From positions 1-29,292 of the forward strand of contig JAWLCQ010000049.1 of assembly GCA_041687095.1 (NCBI GenBank): a stretch of DNA of 29,292 nucleotides. Reading direction: 5' to 3'. The position numbers and the translations under genes are program-made. Positions 15,048 to 22,574 of this stretch are shown here, in pieces. The stretch's first letter is position 1; each line of letters opens with the position of its first letter. The stretch is from JAWLCQ01 sp041687095 (GTDB lineage: Bacteria > Planctomycetota > Phycisphaerae > SM23-33). Below the pieces are notes generated by a model, which worked only from the letters and a program-made list of their open reading frames with translations, did no database searches and had not been told where the DNA came from.

Positions 15048-16932
15048 GACCATAGAGGATCCGGAAGTCGTGCGGGTGCACGAACAGCGGACCGTAGATT
15101 TCTTCGGAGCGGCCCTTGTTGGCGGCGGACTTCACGCGGCCGTGGTCTTCGAGGTCCAGCAGGTACGTGGCACCCTTCATGCGCCAGTCGGCGAGCGAGA
15201 TCTCCTCGCGCCAGTCCACCTGGGGGGCCATGGCGAGGATCCGGCTCATGTCCAGCGCCCCGAAGGCGGGATCGGACATGGGGCCGGTGGCGAAGTTGTT
15301 GGCGTTGCCCAGGACGCGCTTGGGGTCCACGATGAACAGCCGCTCGCGGACGGCCTGGCCGCTCTCGTTGAGGATGACGAACAGGGCCTTGTACCCGCGG
15401 ACGCGCTGGTTGCCGGGATCGCGAATCGGCCGGCGGTAGATGGTGATGTAGACCTGGGCGTAGGGGTCGCCCTCGGAGAGTTCGAACCCGCTGGACGCGT
15501 CGAAGGGCTCCCCGTAGCGGGCCACCCCCGCGCTCCGCCAGTACGGGATGACCTCGGTGTCCTCGTCGTCGAAGGCCCCGAAGGCCTCCAGGGCCTTCAC
15601 CACGCGGAGGAAGTCCACCGGCTGGGCGAGGCCCGCCAGGTCCGCCCCGATCCCGTGGGCGAGGGCGCGGCCCAGCGTGATGCGGGCGGGGCTGGCCAGG
15701 TCCCCGGGGGTGACGACCTGCCCGATGTTCGTGCGGATCCGCACGGCCAGGCCCGTGTAGGGGGCGGCCAGCACGCGGAACAGCGATGCCGGGTACAGCA
15801 CCGCCCCGTCCTTCTCCACCGACACGATGTCCGCGCCCGCCCCGCCGGTCATCTCCCCGGTGGCGGCGACGGATTCCAGCGCCCCGGCGGTGAGCATCCC
15901 GGGCAGCGCGAGGGGCTCCTTGGCGGTGCGGGCGGCGGCCTTGAGCTTGGCGCGGTTGGCGAGCGTGGTGGCGCCCAGCCCGTCGGCGGGGACGCGTCCG
16001 TCGGTCCCGCTCGTCCAGGCGAGCCACTGCTGCTTGAGGTAGTGGGCGGGCCTGGGACGCGAGGGGTGCGTCAGCAGGCCGAACTCGACCGTCTTCTTGC
16101 CCGCCGGGGCCCCCGGGGCGTTGATGAACTTCGCCCGCCACGTGGCCTGTCCGGCCTTGTCGCGCTCGATCGTCATCGCGGGGGCCTTGGCGTCCAGCGT
16201 CCAGCCCGTCGCCCCGTCGCACAGGAACGTGAACCCGCGGTCGCCCGACCCGAAGTACAGGTACCCGAGGAACGGCCCCTTGGCGGCGGGGGGCCCGGTG
16301 AGGCTGTCCCACACCACGCCCTCGTCGGGCGCCAGCGCCGTCGAGAGCTTCGCGTACTCGATGGCCCCGGGCTTGTAGCCCGCGGGCAGCCCGGCGTAGG
16401 CGAGGTCCACGGGGCCCAGCACGTCCAGGACCAGTTCCAGCGAATCGACCTTCCCGCCGGAGTAGGTGAGCTTGCAGAGGATGGCCCCGTCGCACTCGTA
16501 GGTGGTCTCGAGTTCCATCTGGATCGGACCGGCCTGCAGGGTGGAGCGGTAGACGGCCTGGCTGTCGCTCTTGCCCGCGGGCTTGGCGGGGGAGGTGACC
16601 TTGGCCGCCTGCACCTGCCCGTTGACGACCGCGAGCAGGCGGAGGGGCTCGCGGAGGGTGGGCCCCCGGCCGAGGGCGATGAGTTCGGCGTCCTCGACCT
16701 GGGCGCGGGAGCTTCGCTTCTCCAGGGGCAGGTCCCGCGGATCGGCGTGGATGACGATCTGGGCGGGCAGGCCCGAGGCGTCGAGGGTGAAGGTGTGCTT
16801 GAGGGTCTTGAGGGTCTGGCCCTGCACGTCGAGAGGCGTGTAGGGGCCCCAGCAGGTGTCGGCGGCCGCCAGCGGCAGGGTGGCCGCCAGGATCAGTCCG
16901 AGCGTCAGGATCGCGATCGTACGGTTATGCAT
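15034..16932 (-). CDS. Secreted short paralog B of the GH-like family, binding domain and core block missing
   Basis: This is a 632-residue exported protein. Signal peptide 1-24 (ILTLGLILAATLPLAAA). It begins directly with WGPYTPLDVQGQTLKTLKH, which aligns with the beta-sandwich region at about residue 555 of paralog C. It therefore lacks the CBM9 and Ig-like domains. After the LLTHPSRPRP segment it skips the region carrying WWDETWP and EACSSDH and rejoins the family near YPASLFRVLAAPYTG. The C-terminal domain (EVIPYWRSAGVARYG, YGPLFVHPHDFRI) is complete. ATG 16932 follows GGAG at eight bases. It could be a pseudo-enzyme or binding partner of the two long paralogs; it reads as an intact gene, not a remnant. 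Confidence 0.7.
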   Translation of the reverse strand: MHNRTIAILTLGLILAATLPLAAADTCWGPYTPLDVQGQTLKTLKHTFTLDASGLPAQIVIHADPRDLPLEKRSSRAQVEDAELIALGRGPTLREPLRLLAVVNGQVQAAKVTSPAKPAGKSDSQAVYRSTLQAGPIQMELETTYECDGAILCKLTYSGGKVDSLELVLDVLGPVDLAYAGLPAGYKPGAIEYAKLSTALAPDEGVVWDSLTGPPAAKGPFLGYLYFGSGDRGFTFLCDGATGWTLDAKAPAMTIERDKAGQATWRAKFINAPGAPAGKKTVEFGLLTHPSRPRPAHYLKQQWLAWTSGTDGRVPADGLGATTLANRAKLKAAARTAKEPLALPGMLTAGALESVAATGEMTGGAGADIVSVEKDGAVLYPASLFRVLAAPYTGLAVRIRTNIGQVVTPGDLASPARITLGRALAHGIGADLAGLAQPVDFLRVVKALEAFGAFDDEDTEVIPYWRSAGVARYGEPFDASSGFELSEGDPYAQVYITIYRRPIRDPGNQRVRGYKALFVILNESGQAVRERLFIVDPKRVLGNANNFATGPMSDPAFGALDMSRILAMAPQVDWREEISLADWRMKGATYLLDLEDHGRVKSAANKGRSEEIYGPLFVHPHDFRILYGHSYR

Positions 16933-16967
16933 TCGTCTGTCTCCGTTCGAGGCATGGCATCGAGTTT

Positions 16968-17052
16968 CACCGCGGAGGTCGCAGAGAACGCCCAGCGGGG
17001 CAGAACAACCGTTCTCCGTTCCCTCTCCGCGGGCTCCGCGATCTCCGCGGTG
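16968..17052. repeat. Inverted repeat with CACCGCGGAG arms
   Basis: CACCGCGGAGGTCGCAGAGAACG at 16968-16990 faces a near-complement at 17028-17052. The arms are made of short GGAGRTCGC-like units and occupy most of the 141-base gap between paralogs A and B. The arms agree at about four of five positions. Confidence 0.75.
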
Positions 17053-17073
17053 CAGGTCATCCTTCGTCGGGCC

Positions 17074-20000
17074 CTACCGCACCGACTCGGCGTACAGCAG
17101 CCGGTAGTTGTGCGGCAGCACGTGGACGGGGCCGTAGGACTCGCCCGCGGCGTTGCGGGCCTTTCCGACGTAGCCGTCGCCCTCGACATCCTTCAGGACC
17201 GTCGCGGGGGCGGCGAACTGCTGCAGGGCCTTCGCCAGGTCCGCCGACGCGCCCTGGGGCAGGGCGTACTCGCCCGTGACGTCCTTGACCGTCAGGGTGC
17301 AGTTGCCCCCGAGGATCCGCTTGGCGTCGAGCAGGTGCAGCGGGGCGCGGACGGGGTCGTCGCTCTCGTTGAGGATCAGCAGCAGCGCCTTGTACCCCTT
17401 CGCCTTGCCCGACGCGTCGAGCACGGGGCGGCGGAAGACGCTGACGTGGACGTCCTTGTACGGGTCCTTCTGCCCGGGCTTGGGCGCCTCGCCGAAGCGG
17501 ACGTACGGCCCGTTCCGCCAGTACGGCAGGAACTCCGTCTGCCCGTCGGCCTCGAAGTACCCGAAGTCGATCAGGGCGTTGATGAAGGCGATGCACTCCT
17601 CGAGGTTCGTGAACCGCCCGTGGGGGCCGGTGGGCGTCACGCCGATGTCGTTGAGCAGCGCCCGCCCGAGGAGCTGGCGGTCCAGCCGCTCGTCATCGCC
17701 GGCGCGGCTCATGACGTTGCGGGCGGACGCGTCGCGCGGGCAGATCCGCGTCACCAGGCCCGTGAAGTTGTGGGCGTGGTACTTGAACAGCGCGTTGGGG
17801 TAGACCACCACGTTGTCCAGCTCGAAGGAGCTATGGTCGCTGGAGCACGCCTCGACGAGCATGGTGTCCCACGCGAAGCTCTCGAAGCAGGTGGCGGAGT
17901 TGTTGGCCCAGAGGTAGTTGCGCTGAGGCACGCCCGCCTCCACGAACTGCCGTGCCAACCGCTTGAAGAAGCTCCGCATGCTCAGCGTGACGTACCCGTC
18001 CTGCCAGGGCAGTTCGCCCTTCTCGACGGTGCTCAGGTCGCGGACGTAGGCCTCGCCCGAGGCGACGTTGCTGGTGCGGTAGGTGGGCCAGGTCTCGTCC
18101 CACCAGAACCCATGGCGGCGGGACAGGCGGACCTGCCGCCCCCAGTGCCACGCGAAGAGGTCCTCCCAGGCCTTGCCCATGTAGGCCATGCCCCCCCCGG
18201 TCTCCTGCGTGATCTCCTGCTCCTGCCCGTCGATGACCCGCTTCACCGTCTGCTGGTTGGGGATGACCTGCATCTCGCCCAGCAGGTCGCCCGTCAGGGC
18301 GTTCTCCATCAGGGCCGGGATCGCGCCCGTGCCCCCGCGGAGGTGGTAGTAGCGGTTCCAGGGCGGGTCCTTCTTGGCGTAGGTGGCGAGGGCGGAGTCG
18401 GGCACGTCCGCGGGGGCCCCGCTCGCCTCGCGTGCGAAGGCCTTCATCTCCGCGTCGGTGCCGAACTTCGCCCCGTGCGCCCCGTACAGGTGCGCCCAGG
18501 TGTCGCCCTTCTGGAAGTACGCCAAGCGGCGGAAATCCTTGGGCTTGGGCTTGGCGGGGTGCGTGAGCAGCGAGAACTCGATGGGATTCTCGCCCGAGAC
18601 CTCCGCGGGATGGTTCACGATCTTCACCCGCCACGTGATCCCGTCGTCGCCCTCACGCTCCAGGGACATCATCGTCCCGTCCTTGTCCAGGCGGAAGTAG
18701 CGGTCCGTGTCGCAGATCCACGTGAACGCCCGATCGCCCGAGCCAAAGGTGAAGTACGGGATCAGCCGCGAGTAGTACAGCCCCGCCCGCTCGACCCGCT
18801 CGGGGTCCCACACCAGGCCCTTGGCCGTGGGGCTGATCGCGCAGTTCTTGAGGTCCGCCCCCTCCATCCCGCCCCCGTGGGCGGCCGAGACGGCCATGTC
18901 GAACAGGCCGTGGAAGTCGCCCAGCAGCTCGAAGCCCTCGACCGTGACGGGGTCGGCGGCGGTGTAGTTGAGCTTCACGTGCATCGACCCGTCGCAGTCG
19001 TACTGGACGGTGAGGGCGATGCTCAGGGGCCCGGCTTGGAGCTTGGACTGGTACTCGACCTCGCTCTTCCACTGGCGGGTGATCTTGGCGGGGGTGACGA
19101 CCTTCGCCTCGACGCGCTGGCCGGCGACGATGGCCTCGAGGCGCAGGGGCTTGCGCAACTGGTTGCCGCGCCCCACTTCGGTGAGGACCTTCTCGCCGGC
19201 CCCGGCGGGATTGGCGCGGTGCTCGAGGGGCACGTCGCGGACGTCGGGCTTGATGTAGATCTGCGCGGGCAGGCCGCTGTCGGCGAGGGTGATGACGTGC
19301 TTGAGCGTCTCCATCGCCTTGCCGTTGACCTTGATAGGCTCGAAAGGCTCCCAGACCACGTCGTTCTTGCCCTTGTCGTTCTTGACCCACTCGTAGCGCC
19401 CGACCTTGAAGGGTCCGGGGCTCTGCTCGCCGACGATCCGCTTGTTGCGGTCGAACAGCAGGAGGTTCACGCGGTACTTGCCGCTGTTCATCTGGGGCAT
19501 GTCCACGAGGAACGAGCAGTAGTCGCCGATGAAGGCCTGGTCCACCTCGATGATGACGCGCTCCGAGCCCTCGGCCTCGGAGACGATGAGCTTGGCCTCG
19601 ACGGCCGTCTGGGCCTCATCGCTCCCGCCGTAGATGCCCTTGTCCACGATGGCGCTCATGCGGTTGGTGTAGGCGGAGTAGTTATACCAGAACTCGAACT
19701 CCTTCCGCGGGGGGCGCATCCGCTCGACCACGTCGATCCGCCGCCAGCGGTAGCTGATCTCGCTGCCGTCCTCCAGGCGCACCCGCCCGCCGTCCATCGA
19801 GTGGAAGTCCACCAGGCGGGTGAGGAAGATCGGCTTGGCGGGCGAACCGGCCGAGCGGACGTCGAACCACAGGACGTTGCCCTCGGTGGTGATCCCGGGG
19901 AACTTCTTGGTCAGGTGGAGCTTGCGGGTCTCGCCCGGGACGAGTTCCAGCAGCCCGTCGGGGCACTGGTCGTCCTCGTAGCTGCTGTAGATCGTCCCCT

Positions 20001-20931
20001 CCGCGCTCTCGACGAAGAACCCCACCCGCACCGTCTCGCTGCGGTTGTTGTGGTTCTTGACCGTCAGGTGGACGTCGATGACGTCGTCCATGATGTCGCC
20101 CAGCTCGTTGACCTGGAAGCTGACGGCCTTGGAGTCGAGGACCATCTTGGTCTTGGTGGTGTTCCAGACGTGGGCGTCCCAGGCGTTGAAGAAGTCCCCG
20201 TTGCCCCCGATCGCGCGGGCGAACCACACGCGGTACGCGGTCCCGTCGGGGGGCGGGATCTGGACGAGGTCCTGCCCCTGCTCGTCCTTGACGTTGTACC
20301 CGGCGAAGCGGAGGTTCTCGAAGGGGATGGCCATCTCGACCGTCCAGCGGTCGCCGGTGACCGTGGAGGCGACCTTGTTGCCGGACTGCCACCGGAACTC
20401 GTCCCCGCCGTCCAGCGACCAGAGGTAGTCGGTGACCGTCCCGATGGGGTTCACGAACCACTTGAACAGGCCCATGCGGAACGCCTTGACCACGTCGTGG
20501 TAGGGGCGGATCTCCAACTCGATGTGGTCGTCCCACTGCAGGCCGTACTGCGGGTGCCCCAGCACGTCGGGGTATCGCCCGCGGGCGAGCAGCCAACTGT
20601 TCTTCGGGAAGACGGGGGACGTGTAGGCGAAGTAGAGGTTGTCCTTGTCGTAGGCCGCGTAGAGCTGGAGCTGGGTATGGCCCGACGCGAGGAACATGAA
20701 CTTGGACTGCGCCCAGTCGTACCAGAACCCCGACAGCGCCGACGCATCCTGCCACTCCGCCTCGTCCATCACCCCGTCAATCGTGGGGGGGACGGTGCGC
20801 ATGGGGATGCGGAAGATGGGCGTGTCCACCTGGGACACGGGCCCGGACGACGTCGGGGTTTCCACCGCCGCCGCCAGCGACGCCAGGAGCCCCAGGATCC
20901 CAAACATGATCGAAACTGCTCGTCCATTCAT
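17074..20931 (-). CDS. Secreted CBM9-type plus glycoside-hydrolase-like protein, paralog A
   Basis: This is a 1285-residue exported protein with the same domain order as paralog C. Signal peptide about 1-22 (VSIMFGILGLLASLAAA). CBM9-like domain with PTIDGVMDEAEW near 45-56 and PPPDGTAYRVWF near 240. Ig-like stretch VKNHNNRSETVRVGFFVE. Beta-sandwich region from WEPFEPIKVNG. Central block with WWDETWP at 943-949 and EACSSDH. C-terminal domain ending YGPVHVLPHNYRLLY. Similarity to C is high throughout, so these are a gene duplication. Function is likely binding and perhaps cleavage of a polysaccharide outside the cytoplasm (inference from CBM9 and GH-like regions). ATG 20931 is chosen because AGGA lies seven bases upstream; in-frame ATGs at 20946 and 20964 lack ribosome sites. 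Confidence 0.7.
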   Translation of the reverse strand: MNGRAVSIMFGILGLLASLAAAVETPTSSGPVSQVDTPIFRIPMRTVPPTIDGVMDEAEWQDASALSGFWYDWAQSKFMFLASGHTQLQLYAAYDKDNLYFAYTSPVFPKNSWLLARGRYPDVLGHPQYGLQWDDHIELEIRPYHDVVKAFRMGLFKWFVNPIGTVTDYLWSLDGGDEFRWQSGNKVASTVTGDRWTVEMAIPFENLRFAGYNVKDEQGQDLVQIPPPDGTAYRVWFARAIGGNGDFFNAWDAHVWNTTKTKMVLDSKAVSFQVNELGDIMDDVIDVHLTVKNHNNRSETVRVGFFVESAEGTIYSSYEDDQCPDGLLELVPGETRKLHLTKKFPGITTEGNVLWFDVRSAGSPAKPIFLTRLVDFHSMDGGRVRLEDGSEISYRWRRIDVVERMRPPRKEFEFWYNYSAYTNRMSAIVDKGIYGGSDEAQTAVEAKLIVSEAEGSERVIIEVDQAFIGDYCSFLVDMPQMNSGKYRVNLLLFDRNKRIVGEQSPGPFKVGRYEWVKNDKGKNDVVWEPFEPIKVNGKAMETLKHVITLADSGLPAQIYIKPDVRDVPLEHRANPAGAGEKVLTEVGRGNQLRKPLRLEAIVAGQRVEAKVVTPAKITRQWKSEVEYQSKLQAGPLSIALTVQYDCDGSMHVKLNYTAADPVTVEGFELLGDFHGLFDMAVSAAHGGGMEGADLKNCAISPTAKGLVWDPERVERAGLYYSRLIPYFTFGSGDRAFTWICDTDRYFRLDKDGTMMSLEREGDDGITWRVKIVNHPAEVSGENPIEFSLLTHPAKPKPKDFRRLAYFQKGDTWAHLYGAHGAKFGTDAEMKAFAREASGAPADVPDSALATYAKKDPPWNRYYHLRGGTGAIPALMENALTGDLLGEMQVIPNQQTVKRVIDGQEQEITQETGGGMAYMGKAWEDLFAWHWGRQVRLSRRHGFWWDETWPTYRTSNVASGEAYVRDLSTVEKGELPWQDGYVTLSMRSFFKRLARQFVEAGVPQRNYLWANNSATCFESFAWDTMLVEACSSDHSSFELDNVVVYPNALFKYHAHNFTGLVTRICPRDASARNVMSRAGDDERLDRQLLGRALLNDIGVTPTGPHGRFTNLEECIAFINALIDFGYFEADGQTEFLPYWRNGPYVRFGEAPKPGQKDPYKDVHVSVFRRPVLDASGKAKGYKALLLILNESDDPVRAPLHLLDAKRILGGNCTLTVKDVTGEYALPQGASADLAKALQQFAAPATVLKDVEGDGYVGKARNAAGESYGPVHVLPHNYRLLYAESVR

Positions 20932-20938
20932 CGGCTTG

Positions 20939-20942
20939 TCCT
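20939..20942 (-). promoter_or_regulatory. Shine-Dalgarno AGGA fixing the paralog A start
   Basis: AGGA on the minus strand is seven bases from the ATG at 20931. The two upstream in-frame ATGs are preceded by C- and T-rich sequence with no such site. Confidence 0.65.
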
Positions 20943-20974
20943 GCATGTAGAGGGGATTGGGCACTACAACGGAT

Positions 20975-21186
20975 GTTTACCGGTTGCCTGGTTGACGGGT
21001 GGCTGGAACAGGAGTCGGCGCCGACTGCCTGCCCAGGACTGCCGCAGACGCGGGCCCGGACGCACACCGTTGCCAACCAACCAGTTCACCCGCCAACCAA
21101 AGCTCGTTGCAGTACCAGTGCCTATTTGCCTATTCGCCTATTCCCTGGTGCCTATTCCCTAGTGCCTAGTGCCTAGTGCCTAGTTC
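20975..21186. repeat. Repeat-filled gap: CTGGTT-type inverted repeat and TGCCTAGTGCC tandem units
   Basis: Degenerate arms of GGTTGCCTGGTTGACGGGT type (20975-21006) face their rough complement at 21071-21098, resembling the ACTGGTT units at 1621-1766. A perfect 14-base palindrome, AGTCGGCGCCGACT, sits at 21013-21026. From 21118 to 21186 short units of TGCCTATT and TGCCTAG type repeat seven or more times, ending just downstream of the propeller gene stop. Confidence 0.75.
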
Positions 21187-21191
21187 CCCGC

Positions 21192-22196
21192 CTACTTCGC
21201 CTTCAGGTGCACCCCGTCCAGCACGCCGGCCGCCCAGATCTCCCCGCTCTTGGTCTCGAGCATACACCGCATGGGCAGGACGGAGTCGAGCGAGACCTGC
21301 CACTGCTTGCCGTCCCAGTAGCGCAGCCCGCCCTGCATCTGCGTGCTGATCCACACCCGCCCGTCGCTGGTGACCTCGAGCATGTTGATGGCGCCTTCGT
21401 CGGCGAGGTCCTGGGCCCAGTCGGTCCCGTCGTAGCGGTACAGCCCGTGGGCGCTGGTGGCGACCCAGATGTTGCCCTTGGCGTCCTGCTCGATGTCGAG
21501 GATGTAGGACTTCTCGTGCTTGAGGTGGCGATTCCAGGTCCCGTCCTCCAGCACCATCACGCCCTTGCCCCACAGGCCCGCCCAGATGCGCTTGTCCTTG
21601 TCCTCGCGGAGGACCTTGACGCTGGTCCCGCGGAGGTGCTGGTCGGGCTCCTTGTCGGTGCGGGGGTCCCAGGCGTAGGCCCCGTCGGCCTCGACGATGA
21701 CCCAGATCCGCCCGTCGGACATCTGCGCGAGGATCTCGGGGCGCTTGCCCTTGAAGTACTCGACGGTCTTCCACTCCTTGCCGTCAAAGAGCATCACGTC
21801 GTCGTTGACCTTGGCCACGAGCTTCCCGTCGACCGCGAGGATCTGGGCGACGTTGCCCCGCTGCACGAGGGAGACCTTGTCGCCCTCCAGCAGGTACACC
21901 CCCCCGCTGGTGCCCAGGTAGTGCTTGTTGGCCCCGGCGCGGAGGACGTCCCACACGCGGTGGCCCATGGGCTTGCCCTTCTCATCGGCAATCGGCACGA
22001 ACTTCCCGCCGACGAACCGGGCCCCGCCCTGCTCCGTCCCGGCCCAGAGGGTCCCGTCGGCGTCCTGCTCGATGAACTGGACGGCGTCGTTGGGGAGGCC
22101 CTGCTGGGTGGTGTAGCCGGTCCATTTTTCGGCCCCGGCGGCGAGAGTCGCGGCGAGGGCGAGAACGGCCAGTGCGGCAAACGCGTTGCGTGTCAT
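21192..22196 (-). CDS. Secreted two-component-regulator-type beta-propeller protein
   Basis: This is a 334-residue exported protein. Signal peptide 1-21 (NAFAALAVLALAATLAAGA). The rest is a run of Reg_prop-type propeller blades, each with a G-x-[IVL]-W-x-[AG] core: GTLWAGTEQGG, GRIWVIVEADG, KRIWAGLWGKG, GNIWVATSAHG, GRVWISTQMQG, GEIWAAGVLDG, roughly 40 residues apart. In hybrid two-component sensors such blades form the periplasmic ligand sensor. Here no transmembrane helix, kinase or regulator domain follows, so it is a free-standing propeller. ATG 22196 follows AAGGAAG; the longer frame upstream is repeat DNA. It is first in the cluster of exported-protein genes and divergent from the ADP-ribosylglycohydrolase-family gene. 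Confidence 0.85.
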   Translation of the reverse strand: MTRNAFAALAVLALAATLAAGAEKWTGYTTQQGLPNDAVQFIEQDADGTLWAGTEQGGARFVGGKFVPIADEKGKPMGHRVWDVLRAGANKHYLGTSGGVYLLEGDKVSLVQRGNVAQILAVDGKLVAKVNDDVMLFDGKEWKTVEYFKGKRPEILAQMSDGRIWVIVEADGAYAWDPRTDKEPDQHLRGTSVKVLREDKDKRIWAGLWGKGVMVLEDGTWNRHLKHEKSYILDIEQDAKGNIWVATSAHGLYRYDGTDWAQDLADEGAINMLEVTSDGRVWISTQMQGGLRYWDGKQWQVSLDSVLPMRCMLETKSGEIWAAGVLDGVHLKAK

Positions 22197-22303
22197 GCGT
22201 CGACTTCCTTTCCACGGAGGATCAAACCGCCCGGCCGCAGTCGAGCCCGGGCTCCATCGGTTAAACCAGACACCCGGGGCAGGGTTTCGGAGGGGGGCTT
22301 TTC

Positions 22304-22503
22304 GATTTCCAATTTCCCATTGGCAATTTCCAATTGAGCCAACGCCCCTGCCGGGTCCACTGCGCGAGCTTGCACGGGGGGACCTGCGCCATGGAACGGA
22401 CCTCGCCAGGGATTCCTCACTCTCCAGGTGCACCTGCATGTGTAAAGGGACCCGACCAACGCGTCAGCCCAATTGAAAATTGGAGATTGGCAATTGGAAA
22501 TCC
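22304..22503. repeat. Inverted repeat with GATTTCCAATT arms in the divergent promoter region
   Basis: Two 37-base arms at 22304-22340 and 22467-22503 are near-complements built from TTTCCAATT/CAATTG units; pairing continues inward through an AACGC...CGGGTCC stretch to about 22358 and 22448. The gap 22197-22574 must hold the promoters of two divergent genes, but outside the ribosome sites I could not identify them. Confidence 0.75.
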
Positions 22504-22574
22504 ACTGTCCTCCACCCCATTGACTCCCTCGCCCTCCTCGCGTATTCCCTGCGCCCAGACGAAAGGACGGCCGA

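Noticed and set aside
14794..21162. A plus-strand open frame of over 2100 codons, and similar ones at 10581-15335 and 2554-6045
   Set aside because: They lie opposite real minus-strand genes with signal peptides, ribosome sites and conserved domains. Their predicted proteins are low-complexity and rich in Val, Gly, Asp and Leu, as expected when the antisense of GC-rich codons lacks stops.
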